The notes: generated by a model not told the origin, from the letters alone. A stretch of DNA of 44,739 bases from Bacteroidetes bacterium UBA3022 (GCA_002346225.1 DDYY01000028.1:1-44739); one strand, 5' to 3'. Positions 1 to 8,225 are shown, numbered from the stretch's first letter. A program made the numbers and translations.

Positions 1-1188
1 ATGTTCAGTAAAATCTTTTTTTTGATAGCAGCCGTGGCATGCCTTCCCTTCCACAAAGTATTTGCTGTTTTTCCTTTAGGGCTTGCCGGTATTGCCGGAC
101 TGACCTCGGTACTGCTGGATTATCCCTGGCGCCATCTCCGACAATCTATTCCGGTCCTCACAGGAGCGCTATTATATGTAGCGGCTTTATTGGCATGGTG
201 GGTATCGACAGACAAGGCTACCGCCGCGGATGACTTGCGCGTGAAGTTACCATTGTTGATTATGCCGGTCATTTTCACTTTGGTCCGACCATTGAAGGAG
301 CAGGAATGGAAGCTTCTGCTTTGGCTTTTTGTTATCGCCTGCCTGGCATTCATCGGCACAGCTATCGGCATTGCATCGTGGAAATGGCTTACCACCGGTT
401 ACAATGCTTTTAATTATAAGAGACTGGTGGCCTTCACGATCATACATCCTGCTTACCTGGGCATGTTTATCAACTTTGCCATCTGTATCTTACTTACCGG
501 ATGGCTGGGGTATAAAGGAAGTATTCGCGCTTCCACCACCTTTACATTTTTAGCAGTAGCAGTATTTTTTATTTTTCTAATGATGCTGACAGCTAAGAAT
601 GCAGTCCTGTTTGCGCTGATAGCGGCCCTGGTCACAGCTTATATTTATGCCAGACGGACAGGACAACTGGTAAGAGCAGCATGGATAAGCAGTGCTGCAC
701 TCATTATATTCATTGTTTTTCTACTGGTGAATCCCTATACCCGCGAACGCTTTAGTATGTTGTACCGCTTCAATGATGTAAGTTATGACAACAGTGTGAA
801 TTCCAGGGAGGAAACCTGGCGCTCCGCCACCCAACTGATGCAGACCATGCCCTGGTATGGTGTAGGCAGTGGCGAGGTGCAAACACTCCTCAATGAGCGT
901 CACACAGCGAATAGCTTTGAATTGGGGGTAGAAGAACAGCATAACGCACATAACCAGTATTTCCAGACATTGCTGGAAAGCGGGATTCCCGGATTGCTGC
1001 TATTATTAATAGTGCTCGGCTATGGCTTTTACAGCGCACGCCGCTCCCGACAAAGCCTTTATACGGCATTTCTACTACTGTTCTGTTTCAGTATTCTCAC
1101 CGAATCTATGCTCGAAACACAGAACGGCATATTGTTTTTCAGCGTTTTTAATGCGCTTTTTCTCATGCGCAGAGCGGCTCAGGCCTAG
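1..1188 (+). CDS. O-antigen ligase family (Wzy_C-like) polytopic membrane protein
   Basis: A 395-residue protein made almost entirely of hydrophobic membrane segments, about ten to twelve. Its long periplasmic loop (about residues 250-320) carries a conserved-looking segment, HNAHNQYFQTLLESGIPG, typical of O-antigen ligase/polymerase (Wzy_C) proteins. These join undecaprenyl-linked polysaccharide to an acceptor or polymerise it at the periplasmic face of the inner membrane. The substrate cannot be told from sequence. The ORF opens exactly on the first base of the window. Since MFSKIFFLIAA looks like a natural N-terminus it may be complete, but an upstream start cannot be excluded. The downstream genes are small exported proteins, not glycosyltransferases, so the context does not narrow the role. 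Confidence 0.8.
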   Translation: MFSKIFFLIAAVACLPFHKVFAVFPLGLAGIAGLTSVLLDYPWRHLRQSIPVLTGALLYVAALLAWWVSTDKATAADDLRVKLPLLIMPVIFTLVRPLKEQEWKLLLWLFVIACLAFIGTAIGIASWKWLTTGYNAFNYKRLVAFTIIHPAYLGMFINFAICILLTGWLGYKGSIRASTTFTFLAVAVFFIFLMMLTAKNAVLFALIAALVTAYIYARRTGQLVRAAWISSAALIIFIVFLLVNPYTRERFSMLYRFNDVSYDNSVNSREETWRSATQLMQTMPWYGVGSGEVQTLLNERHTANSFELGVEEQHNAHNQYFQTLLESGIPGLLLLLIVLGYGFYSARRSRQSLYTAFLLLFCFSILTESMLETQNGILFFSVFNALFLMRRAAQA

Positions 1189-1231
1189 TTAACAGTTTTT
1201 AACGGATGGGGGTTGTAACCTTTTATAGAGG
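1189..1231 (+). promoter_or_regulatory. Candidate shared upstream motif, copy 1
   Basis: This stretch before the first small exported protein gene contains spaced TTAAC repeats and ends in TTTTATAGAGG. A similar arrangement (TTAAC repeats, then TTTTAATAGAGG) precedes the paralogous gene at 1793. It ends 53 nt before the ATG. Neither copy has a clear TAnnTTTG box, so an alternative (ECF-type) sigma factor is possible; that is inference. Confidence 0.3.
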
Positions 1232-1284
1232 TTGTGCGACTAACGTATGTAAGCAATCAAACAACAACCTAAAAAATTAAAAAA

Positions 1285-1617
1285 ATGAAAACGCTAATTA
1301 TTACAGCCTTATTCACAGCAGTTACTTTCACAAGCTATGCCAATTTCGAAGGCGAAGAGAAAAATGAAGTTACCCGCCAGGCCAAAGACCTTGCTATGAA
1401 TGAACAACTGTTCGAAACAATGGACTACACCGGTGAGGTTCAGGTGACTTTCACAGTCGATGAACAAGACCGCATTCAGATTACAGAAGTCGATACCGAC
1501 GATTTTAGTCTGGAATACCATATTCGCAAGTCTTTGCAGAATGCAAAAGTCGCTGCTTCAGAAAGCATGGCCGGAAGAACCCTCTCCTTTGTGATAGATT
1601 TTGTTTCGTCCAAATAG
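1285..1617 (+). CDS. Small exported protein, TonB-C-like fold, paralog of the next gene
   Basis: A 110-residue protein with an N-terminal signal peptide (MKTLIITALFTAVTFTSYA, cleaved about residue 20). The mature part has a segment of alternating strands, GEVQVTFTVDEQDRI, and ends in LSFVIDFV. This resembles the beta-alpha-beta layout of TonB C-terminal domains, but without the TonB membrane anchor or Pro-rich linker. It is therefore likely a small periplasmic protein. It is clearly paralogous to the protein at 1793-2131: same length, same signal type, and a matching ITFTVDAQNVV segment. I do not recognise a named family and assign no function. A terminator follows directly. Confidence 0.75.
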   Translation: MKTLIITALFTAVTFTSYANFEGEEKNEVTRQAKDLAMNEQLFETMDYTGEVQVTFTVDEQDRIQITEVDTDDFSLEYHIRKSLQNAKVAASESMAGRTLSFVIDFVSSK

Positions 1618-1643
1618 TTGTCATCCGGACGCGACAGGGGATG

Positions 1644-1672
1644 CCTCCCCTTGGGGAGGTATTCTTTTTTCC
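1644..1672 (+). terminator. Rho-independent terminator
   Basis: CCTCCCC and GGGGAGG form a 7-bp GC-rich stem (1644-1659) followed by a T-rich run. It lies 26 nt after the stop of the small exported protein gene. Confidence 0.75.
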
Positions 1673-1675
1673 CTC

Positions 1676-1726
1676 TTAACGATTCCCAACACTACTTAAC
1701 CTACAGGGCCTTTCTTTTAATAGAGG
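1676..1726 (+). promoter_or_regulatory. Candidate shared upstream motif, copy 2
   Basis: TTAAC repeats followed by TTTTAATAGAGG, resembling the region before the paralogous gene at 1285. It ends 66 nt before the ATG at 1793. Similarity was judged by eye only. Confidence 0.3.
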
Positions 1727-1792
1727 CTTATAAAAACCTTTAGAATTCACAGCACAATTTTGTAGCAGTGATTACTATTAAAAACTACCATT

Positions 1793-2131
1793 ATGAAAAC
1801 GATGATCTTTTTATTCATTACAGTTCTTTCAACTACCATTTCGCTGGCAGGCAATGCAGCGGAGCAGGATCCCGAGAATCGTTTTCCTGCAGAAATCGCT
1901 CAGCTGATGAATGCACAACATCCATTTTTTGATGAGGATTTATCGGGAAACGCGGCGATAACCTTTACGGTAGATGCACAAAATGTAGTGCATATACTCG
2001 ATGTTCAATCCTCCAACATTTTCCTGAGGAGTCATGCTTTGTCGGCCCTCGATGGACATCACCTGTCGGAAAATACCTTCGAGCAAAATAAGGTGTATAC
2101 CATTTCTATCAACTTCATATACGCCGGATAA
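1793..2131 (+). CDS. Small exported protein, paralog of the preceding gene
   Basis: A 112-residue protein with a signal peptide (MKTMIFLFITVLSTTISLAG). The mature domain contains GNAAITFTVDAQNVVHILDV and ends YTISINFIYAG, the same strand pattern as its paralog at 1285. Both begin MKT, have similar lengths and share upstream sequence. This suggests a local tandem duplication followed by strong divergence. The likely location is the periplasm. No function can be assigned. An intrinsic terminator follows at 2160. Confidence 0.72.
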   Translation: MKTMIFLFITVLSTTISLAGNAAEQDPENRFPAEIAQLMNAQHPFFDEDLSGNAAITFTVDAQNVVHILDVQSSNIFLRSHALSALDGHHLSENTFEQNKVYTISINFIYAG

Positions 2132-2159
2132 TATTTGGATAAGTGGTTAACTGGAGCAG

Positions 2160-2186
2160 GCCCCGCAATTTGCGGGGCTTGTTTTG
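2160..2186 (+). terminator. Rho-independent terminator
   Basis: GCCCCGCAA pairs with TTGCGGGGC (2160-2178, very tight loop so the innermost pairs must open). The stem is followed by TTGTTTTG. It separates the small exported protein gene from mltG and sits directly before the mltG promoter. Confidence 0.75.
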
Positions 2187-2194
2187 TAAAAAGC

Positions 2195-2202
2195 TATTTT
2201 TG
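2195..2202 (+). promoter_or_regulatory. mltG -7 box (TATTTTTG)
   Basis: A perfect TAnnTTTG box ending 8 nt before the mltG ATG, so the transcript would start at or very near the start codon. The usual TTTG at about 18 nt upstream is not clear here. Confidence 0.55.
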
Positions 2203-2210
2203 CTCTGCCG

Positions 2211-3260
2211 ATGGCTAGAAAAAAAAGGCAATGGTTACTTGTCACTGGTTTATTACTGGTGGTTGTGATTGCAGTTACTGCAGCCATCGGAATGCGTTAT
2301 TATCGCTACCTGTACCATAGCACTGTCGCCTCAAGTCCCGGAGATAAGATTATTCATATTGCCACCGGAAGCGGAATTGATCAGTTGGTGGATACCCTCT
2401 TGTCCCGACAGCTCATTGAAGATGAAAAAGCATTTCGATGGGTGGCGGAAATGAAGAAATACGATTCCAATATAAAGCCGGGAAGGTACCGAGTACCTGC
2501 AGGGCTGAACAATGATGCACTGGTTAATCTGCTGCGAAGTGGCAAGCAGGAACCTGTTCAGCTGATTGTACAGGAGGTGCGGACACTGCCAGAGCTGGCA
2601 TTGTTGTTTGCCCGTCAGCTGGAACCCGACAGCGCAGCATTTATGCATGTTTTTCAGGAACATGAAAAGGTGAAAGAATGGGGTTTCAACGATACCACCA
2701 TAATGACCATGTTCCTGCCCAATACATATGAGTTTTACTGGAATACGTCAGCCGGGGGAACCTTGGAGCGTATGTATAAGGAGTACGATCGGTTCTGGAC
2801 CAGGGAGCGGGACAACAAGGCAGCTGCTCAGGGCTTGAACCGCAGGGAGGTATATACACTCGCCAGCATTGTTTATGCTGAGACCAAAAAGAAAGATGAG
2901 GCGGCTACCATTGCCGGTGTGTACCTCAACAGGATCAACAGAAAAATGCCTTTAGAGGCGGACCCTACACTTATTTTCGCCAAAGGTGACTTTACCATCC
3001 GCAGGGTTTTAAACGAAGACAAGCTGGTGGACTCCCCATATAATACTTACCGCAACCTGGGCTTGCCGCCGGGACCCATTAATATGCCACCCATTGCCTG
3101 GATAGATGCCGTACTGAACGCAGCGCAACACGACTACATATTCTTCTGTGCCCGGGAAGATTTTTCCGGCTACCACAATTTTGCCGCCACACTGTCGGAA
3201 CACAACCGGAATGCAGCGCGCTACCGCCATGCATTAAACCAAAGAAGAATTTACCGCTGA
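2211..3260 (+). CDS. mltG: Endolytic transglycosylase MltG
   Basis: A 349-residue YceG/MltG family lytic transglycosylase, which cleaves nascent peptidoglycan strands at the outer face of the inner membrane and so helps terminate glycan chains. Basic residues 2-7 and a hydrophobic segment at about 8-27 form a single membrane anchor. A LysM-like region follows at about 45-120. The catalytic domain contains LASIVYAETKK, with the expected catalytic Glu at residue 224. Further family motifs are GVYLNR, DPT, SPYNTY and GLPPGPI, and the C-terminus has YHNFAATLSEHN. The length matches the family. Start ATG 2211 lies 8 nt after a TATTTTTG box. It is transcribed alone, between a terminator and a convergent gene. 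Confidence 0.95.
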   Translation: MARKKRQWLLVTGLLLVVVIAVTAAIGMRYYRYLYHSTVASSPGDKIIHIATGSGIDQLVDTLLSRQLIEDEKAFRWVAEMKKYDSNIKPGRYRVPAGLNNDALVNLLRSGKQEPVQLIVQEVRTLPELALLFARQLEPDSAAFMHVFQEHEKVKEWGFNDTTIMTMFLPNTYEFYWNTSAGGTLERMYKEYDRFWTRERDNKAAAQGLNRREVYTLASIVYAETKKKDEAATIAGVYLNRINRKMPLEADPTLIFAKGDFTIRRVLNEDKLVDSPYNTYRNLGLPPGPINMPPIAWIDAVLNAAQHDYIFFCAREDFSGYHNFAATLSEHNRNAARYRHALNQRRIYR

Positions 3261-3261
3261 T

Positions 3262-3837
3262 TTATTGTGGCGCCGCCAGGCGTTTTCTGAAAAGTGTCTC
3301 TACCAGTTCAAATAAACCCTGTGGCTTTAGCTTTCTCCATGGTAGGTCGTTGAGCGGTTGACCCATCAGTATGTATTGATCCAGGCGACCGTCTATCATC
3401 TCTTTCTCCACATGCTCCGTGAAATTGATAGCTGCTATCCAGCCTTCGTCCAGCTCATCGAGCCATTCCTCGTAATAGTCTTCATCGCCTGCGTGGAAAT
3501 TCAGAATGTTTTCACCAATAAGAATGAATTTATCGATGCCATTCTCCATAAGATGGTCAATAATTTCCCGCTTTAAGAACATGATATCGTTGTACAGACA
3601 ATCATTCCATTCCCCGATAAACTCGATGATGGAAAAATTATAAGTATAATCAGTATAAATAATCTTTAAATATAAAGTAGTAGAACCAAATTCATCCCAT
3701 TGAGGATGAATGAAGTAGTTGTAAATGGTATTGCTGTATTCGAATTCACTGTATTCCTTCCCATAGTAAGGACTCAGCTCATCCTCTTCAGCTGTATACA
3801 ACTCGCGCCAGAAATAATATGGTTCTAACTCCTGCAT
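3262..3837 (-). CDS. Unrecognised acidic cytoplasmic protein
   Basis: A 191-residue protein without signal peptide or membrane segment, rich in Asp, Glu, Tyr and Trp (for example GDEDYYEEWLDELDEGW). The N-terminal half reads like beta strands (TLYLKIIYTDYTYNFSIIEF) and the C-terminal half like helices, ending with a basic RKRLAAPQ tail. I do not recognise the family. The start at 3837 is supported by a TATATTTG box 16 nt upstream. It converges on mltG with a 1-nt gap between stop codons, so both transcripts must terminate inside or beyond each other. Confidence 0.65.
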   Translation of the reverse strand: MQELEPYYFWRELYTAEEDELSPYYGKEYSEFEYSNTIYNYFIHPQWDEFGSTTLYLKIIYTDYTYNFSIIEFIGEWNDCLYNDIMFLKREIIDHLMENGIDKFILIGENILNFHAGDEDYYEEWLDELDEGWIAAINFTEHVEKEMIDGRLDQYILMGQPLNDLPWRKLKPQGLFELVETLFRKRLAAPQ

Positions 3838-3853
3838 CTTTTGTGAAGTAGGG

Positions 3854-3861
3854 CAAATATA
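3854..3861 (-). promoter_or_regulatory. -7 box (TATATTTG) of the 191-residue protein gene
   Basis: A perfect TAnnTTTG on the minus strand, 16 nt before the start codon at 3837. A TTG lies 16 nt further upstream at about 3878-3880 as a possible -33 element. Confidence 0.6.
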
Positions 3862-3890
3862 TGGTTCGCAGCTCTTTCAACGCCGATAAT

Positions 3891-4694
3891 TCAACGGTAT
3901 TTTTCAATGGCTTTGCGCACACTTTTTTCTTCCAGTAAATATTGGCGGGCAGTATCGGAATTGACGCCGAGCGTTTGACTGATCATCGCTGTGCCGCGTT
4001 CTATTAACTTGTTGTTGGTCAGTTGCATATCCACCATTCTGTTGTCTTCCACACGTCCCAGTTTAATCATGACCGCAGTAGTGAGCATATTCAATACCAT
4101 TTTTTGCGCGGTACCTGCCTTCATCCTGGTGCTACCCGTTACGAATTCTGGACCGGTGACCACCACCACCGGGAAATCGGCATGGGCAGCCACAGGAGCA
4201 TCCGGGTTGCAGGTGATGCAGCCGGTGCTGATGCCGGTATTTCTGCAACGTTCCAAAGCACCCACCACATAAGGGGTGGTACCGGATGCAGCAATGCCCA
4301 CCACAAAATCCTGGGCCTGTATATTCATCGACTGCAGGTCTCTCCATCCGCCTTCTGCATCGTCTTCAGCGTGCTCCACTGCCTTGCGGATAGCGGTATC
4401 TCCTCCTGCAATTATTCCAATAATCAAACCATGGGGTACACCAAAGGTAGGAGGGCATTCAGAAGCATCGAGTATGCCCAGCCTGCCCGATGTTCCGGCG
4501 CCGAGGTAAAATAACCTACCGCCTGCGAGTAATTTATCTGCCACAGCATCTACCAGTTTTTCGATGGAGGGAAGTGCTGTTTGCACGGCAAGCGCCACTT
4601 GCTGGTCTTCCTGATTGATATTCCTCAGCAGGGAGGCCGTATCCATTTTTTCAAGATGCCGGTAGCGTGAAGGTTCTTCAGTGATTTTTTGCAT
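3891..4694 (-). CDS. murQ: N-acetylmuramic acid 6-phosphate etherase
   Basis: A 267-residue SIS-domain enzyme that cleaves the D-lactyl ether of MurNAc-6-phosphate to give GlcNAc-6-phosphate and D-lactate during cell-wall recycling. The diagnostic motif is LGAGTSGRLGILDASECPP, which includes the catalytic Glu of the SEC segment. Further family motifs are GIAASGTTPYVVGAL, TGSTRMKAGTAQK and a C-terminal helical tail. The reading frame is open upstream to 4832, but the extra 46 residues (ending CTYNI) look non-coding, so MQKITEEPSRY at 4694 is the better start. A TTACTTTG box lies 13 nt upstream. No murK or anmK is nearby. Confidence 0.93.
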   Translation of the reverse strand: MQKITEEPSRYRHLEKMDTASLLRNINQEDQQVALAVQTALPSIEKLVDAVADKLLAGGRLFYLGAGTSGRLGILDASECPPTFGVPHGLIIGIIAGGDTAIRKAVEHAEDDAEGGWRDLQSMNIQAQDFVVGIAASGTTPYVVGALERCRNTGISTGCITCNPDAPVAAHADFPVVVVTGPEFVTGSTRMKAGTAQKMVLNMLTTAVMIKLGRVEDNRMVDMQLTNNKLIERGTAMISQTLGVNSDTARQYLLEEKSVRKAIEKYR

Positions 4695-4707
4695 AATATT
4701 ATAGGTA

Positions 4708-4734
4708 CAAAGTAACACAATGGAGTACCATTGT
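4708..4734 (-). promoter_or_regulatory. murQ -7 box with adjacent inverted repeat (possible operator)
   Basis: TTACTTTG (minus strand, 4708-4715) is a TAnnTTTG-like -7 box for murQ. Directly upstream is a perfect inverted repeat, ACAATGG-AGTA-CCATTGT (4717-4734), inside the 75-nt divergent region shared with the ferredoxin/CDGSH gene. Its position between the two promoters suits an operator; that is inference. Confidence 0.45.
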
Positions 4735-4769
4735 TGAACCAATTTTATGGACAATTGATTAGAACAAGT

Positions 4770-5207
4770 ATGGAAAAGCATTACACCAATGGAGAAGTGA
4801 CAATTATCTGGAAGCCTGATTTGTGCATTCATTCTGCCAATTGTATCAGAGGATTGCCCGATGTATTCAATAACAGAGCAAGGCCCTGGATTACACCGGA
4901 AGGAGCTGAAACGAATGCCATTATCGAACAGGTGAAGAAATGTCCGTCCGGTGCGCTTTCCTATACAATGAACGATGCAACAACTTCCTCCGATAACAAA
5001 CCTGAGCCCGAGAATCTTACTGCCGCTGCCAAGCTCACAGGCCTGGCCAATGGTCCACTATTGGTAGAAGGTTCATTTGAATATTACAACGCTAAAGGTG
5101 AGCTCATTGCCACCAAGGGGAAGGCGTTTCTCTGCCGCTGCGGACAGTCGTCTAACAAACCATTTTGTGATAGCTCGCATAAAAAGGTGGGTTTTCAGGC
5201 TGAATAA
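4770..5207 (+). CDS. Mono-cluster ferredoxin (Fer4_19) fused to a CDGSH iron-sulfur domain
   Basis: A 145-residue cytoplasmic protein with two metal domains. Residues 8-66 match the divergent 4Fe-4S mono-cluster family: CIHSANCIRGLPDVF, then VKKCPSGALSY (Cys 19, 25, 58, with His 21 nearby). Residues 90-140 hold a CDGSH domain, CRCGQSSNKPFCDSSH, which gives the three-Cys one-His set (Cys 122, 124, 133, His 137) for a redox-active 2Fe-2S cluster. The two are joined by a polar linker. The usual second Gly of CDGSH is Ser here. The frame is open to an ATG at 4731, but MEKHYTNG at 4770 is the better start because it leaves room for a promoter. It is divergent from murQ. The electron partner is unknown. 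Confidence 0.85.
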   Translation: MEKHYTNGEVTIIWKPDLCIHSANCIRGLPDVFNNRARPWITPEGAETNAIIEQVKKCPSGALSYTMNDATTSSDNKPEPENLTAAAKLTGLANGPLLVEGSFEYYNAKGELIATKGKAFLCRCGQSSNKPFCDSSHKKVGFQAE

Positions 5208-5354
5208 TCTTCCTTTTCGTTCGCTACACAAACCGCGCAATTCTGCATTCTTAAAATGTTAGCGGAGTCTACTTTATGTCTTCCTATCGGATAAGCGTCT
5301 AAGCATTAAAGGAGTTCCTGATGCAAATGACTTGACGAAACATTACCTTCACCG

Positions 5355-5379
5355 GCGCATAGGCATGAATGGCATGCGC
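5355..5379. repeat. Inverted repeat in intergenic gap
   Basis: GCGCAT (5355-5360) and ATGCGC (5374-5379) form a 6-bp stem with a 13-nt loop, followed by TTTCAATAAAAG. It could be a weak terminator for the ferredoxin/CDGSH gene. Otherwise nothing is seen between 5208 and 5402. Confidence 0.3.
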
Positions 5380-5402
5380 TTTCAATAAAAGAAAACGAGG
5401 TT

Positions 5403-6557
5403 TTGAAGTATTTATCTACACAAATGGATCGGCTGGAAGGTTTGCTTAAGACCTACAATGGCAGAACACCGCTGATTGCTTATTTGAAGTTGTTCTTCAA
5501 GGAGCACCGGAATATGGGCTCCAGCGACCGCAGGCGGTTCACAGCTATGGCGATGGCTCATTTCAGGATGGCCGGTGCGCAGGATATGCCCACCGGTACT
5601 TCCATTCCCTGGGGTATGGCGCTGGGTGGTTCCGAAGACGATGCACTTACCGGACATTTTCGCGAAACGCTGGGAGTGACTTCCGGTTCCTGGGCCGAAA
5701 TGCTGGCGGCCATGCAAGCGGCCACGGGCTGGAAAGAAGCGGCCTATTTTCCGGCTTATGAAGGATTGACCGATCAACTTCCTGTTGCCGATTTTATTCA
5801 ATCGCATGTAAAACCATCGTCGGTATTTCTGCGCATTGCGCCGGGACGTACTGAAGCAGTAGTGGCTGAGCTGAATGAGAAGGGATGGCCTTTCAGCCGG
5901 CCGGAAGATCATATTCTGCAATTGGAGGGACACCACCCATTGCATCTGCTGGCTTCGAACGATAAGGGTTGGTGGGAGATTCAGGACATCGCCAGTCAGC
6001 AAACGGGTAGCTGGTGGACACCGGAGCCCGGGCAATTATGGTTCGATTGCTGCGCAGGTTCGGGTGGGAAATCACTGCAATTGCTGGAACAGGAACCAGC
6101 TATAAAGTTGGTGGTGAATGATAACCGCGCACCTGTTCTCGATGAATTGCAATACCGGTTCGACAGGGCAGGGGTGGCTATTCCGAAGATGATGCAGGCA
6201 GATTTAAGCGAAGGTATTTATGAGGGTCTGGGGCCATTCGATGGTATCATAGCCGATTTACCTTGCTCAGGATCGGGTACATGGGGCAGAACACCGGAAC
6301 GACTCCGCTATTTCAGAGAAAAGGATATAGAGAAAATGGCGGGGTTACAGCGCGCTATTATCGGCAACGTGGCCAAGGTTCTCGCTCCGGGAGGGAAACT
6401 ATACTATATCACCTGCTCCGTATATGCAGCCGAGAATGAACAGAATGTAGAAATTGTATGTCGGGATTTGCAGCTACAATGCACCCGTCAAACCTATCAC
6501 AACTATCATGCAATAGGAGGAGATACGCTTTATATAGCTGAGCTGATGGCCGTTTAG
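5403..6557 (+). CDS. RsmB/NOP-family rRNA (cytosine-C5) methyltransferase
   Basis: A 384-residue SAM-dependent RNA m5C methyltransferase. An N-terminal NusB/RsmB-like helical part (about 1-110, with GSSDRRRF) precedes the Rossmann domain. SAM motif I is FDCCAGSGGKS (about 214-223). Motif IV is ADLPCSGSG (Cys 288) and motif VI is YYITCSVY (Cys 338). The two cysteines are the product-release and catalytic residues of the family. The ORF begins at TTG 5403. That start is favoured because the following LSTQ...L...Y segment corresponds to the usual N-terminus of related proteins. ATG 5424 is the alternative. It overlaps the convergent ftcD gene by 4 nt. Which rRNA base it modifies is not decidable here. 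Confidence 0.85.
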   Translation: MKYLSTQMDRLEGLLKTYNGRTPLIAYLKLFFKEHRNMGSSDRRRFTAMAMAHFRMAGAQDMPTGTSIPWGMALGGSEDDALTGHFRETLGVTSGSWAEMLAAMQAATGWKEAAYFPAYEGLTDQLPVADFIQSHVKPSSVFLRIAPGRTEAVVAELNEKGWPFSRPEDHILQLEGHHPLHLLASNDKGWWEIQDIASQQTGSWWTPEPGQLWFDCCAGSGGKSLQLLEQEPAIKLVVNDNRAPVLDELQYRFDRAGVAIPKMMQADLSEGIYEGLGPFDGIIADLPCSGSGTWGRTPERLRYFREKDIEKMAGLQRAIIGNVAKVLAPGGKLYYITCSVYAAENEQNVEIVCRDLQLQCTRQTYHNYHAIGGDTLYIAELMAV

Positions 6558-8221
6558 CCAATCTTATCCATTACCAGCTTCCGGATTTCAGCTTCCATTT
6601 GTTCCGCCTTGTCTGCCATAGCCTGCGCTTTGGGTAACAGCATATCCAGAAAAGCCTGATCCTTCAGGTCTCCTGCATTGGTAAGTACGTTCATATGCGC
6701 TCCAATCACGGCAGCACGTGCACACAATCCACCTACACCTGCATCCGTGATACTGTTGGGATTGCCCGTAGCAGCCATGGCCTTGATAATCTCCATAGTG
6801 GCCAGCGCCGTTTCCATTACCTGGAAAGGTATTTCGATGGCATATTTGGTGGCATCCTGAATGGCCTGTTTCCGGATGGTCTTTTCTTCCTCTGAGCTCT
6901 TGGGAAGGCTGAAGGCATCCATGATTTTGTTAAAGGCATTGGTGTCTTCATCCACCAGCATCAACAGCCGGTCTTTTAATTGCTGTCCTTGCTCTGCCCA
7001 GGCTGAAAACTCTTTCCAGCGGTCGTCCCAGCCGCGCTTATGCGATGACAAGTTGGCCACCATGGTAGCCAGGGAAACACCCAGAGCACCTGCATAGGCT
7101 GCAATGGAACCACCACCGGGTGCCGGCGACTCAGATGCTGTTTCATTGGCAAAGGAACGGAGGTCCATGCTGACCAATCTGCCATGGCGTGCTTTTCCCC
7201 TCAACTTGTATTCAATGATTTTCTCTGCAGGATCGAAAGGAATAAGCTCATCCAGTCCCATGCTTTTTATTGCAATATGAATAAGCTCTTCCTCGCTCAC
7301 TCCTACGGAACGTTGCTGTTGCTCCAGGAAGAATTTGCCTGCATCGATCATGGCCTGCAACGGAATAAGGCCTACCAGTTCAGAACCGGTAACCCGCATA
7401 CCTCTGTTAAAAGCACTCTTGACGCATTCATTGAACGCGATATGTACAGGTGTTACGCTGATGTTGGTGAGGTTCATCGAAACCTGAGCAATTCCATACT
7501 CTTCGATATACCAGCCAATACCTTTGACCTCCTTACAGGCGCCGGGGATGCGCAACGCTTCACCATTGCTGTCTTTCGCTCCGGAAGGATCCACCCGTCC
7601 CTGTTCGCGCACGTCAAATGCTACGGAGTTGGCTCTGCGTGTGCTCGTCGTATTCAGGTTGACATTGTAGGCTACCAGGAAATCACGCGCTCCTATTGCC
7701 GTATTACCGCTTTTTTCATTCCATGCAGCAGGGCCAAAGTCAGGTTTCCATTCGGGCTTTTTAATCTTATCTGCAATTCCTTCATATTCACCGGAACGAA
7801 TAGTAGCCAGATTGCGGCGCGCCGCTGCTGTCGCTGCATTCTCATAGAGGTATACCGGTATGCCCAGTTCTTTACCTACCCGTTCACCCAGTTTTCTGGC
7901 ACAAGCTATACAATCTTCCATGGTGGCATTGGCAACCGGCACAAAGGGACACACATCGGTGGCGCCCATGCGGGGATGTTCGCCCGTATGCTTGCGCATA
8001 TCAATCAATTCTCCGGCTTTGCGGATAGCCTGAAAGGCAGCTTCCACTACCGCATCAGCTGCTCCCACAAAAGTGACTACGGTTCTGTTGGTAGCTTTCC
8101 CTGGGTCAACATCCAGTAACTGTACACCTTCTACCTGTTCAATGACGGCAGTGATTTGTCGGATAATGTGGAGATCGCGGCCTTCGCTGAAATTAGGCAC
8201 ACATTCAATGAGTTGTTGCAT
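6554..8221 (-). CDS. ftcD: Bifunctional glutamate formimidoyltransferase / formimidoyltetrahydrofolate cyclodeaminase
   Basis: A 555-residue fusion of two folate enzymes of histidine degradation. It moves the formimino group of formiminoglutamate to tetrahydrofolate, then deaminates and cyclises it to methenyl-THF. The N-terminal domain (about 1-330) begins LIECVPNFSEGRD and has TGEHPRMGATDVCPFVP with His 82, the catalytic histidine position of the family. The C-terminal cyclodeaminase domain (about 355-555) has SESPAPGGGSIAAYAGAL and ANLSSHKRG. The frame extends to 8236, but ATG 8221 fits the family and lies 4 nt after a perfect promoter box, implying a leaderless mRNA. No hut genes are adjacent. 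Confidence 0.94.
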   Translation of the reverse strand: MQQLIECVPNFSEGRDLHIIRQITAVIEQVEGVQLLDVDPGKATNRTVVTFVGAADAVVEAAFQAIRKAGELIDMRKHTGEHPRMGATDVCPFVPVANATMEDCIACARKLGERVGKELGIPVYLYENAATAAARRNLATIRSGEYEGIADKIKKPEWKPDFGPAAWNEKSGNTAIGARDFLVAYNVNLNTTSTRRANSVAFDVREQGRVDPSGAKDSNGEALRIPGACKEVKGIGWYIEEYGIAQVSMNLTNISVTPVHIAFNECVKSAFNRGMRVTGSELVGLIPLQAMIDAGKFFLEQQQRSVGVSEEELIHIAIKSMGLDELIPFDPAEKIIEYKLRGKARHGRLVSMDLRSFANETASESPAPGGGSIAAYAGALGVSLATMVANLSSHKRGWDDRWKEFSAWAEQGQQLKDRLLMLVDEDTNAFNKIMDAFSLPKSSEEEKTIRKQAIQDATKYAIEIPFQVMETALATMEIIKAMAATGNPNSITDAGVGGLCARAAVIGAHMNVLTNAGDLKDQAFLDMLLPKAQAMADKAEQMEAEIRKLVMDKIG

Positions 8222-8225
8222 GGTG

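Noticed and set aside
7184..8119. 311-codon plus-strand open frame opposite ftcD
   Set aside because: It lies wholly inside the well-supported ftcD gene on the other strand, has no family features and a low-complexity, Cys/Phe-rich translation.
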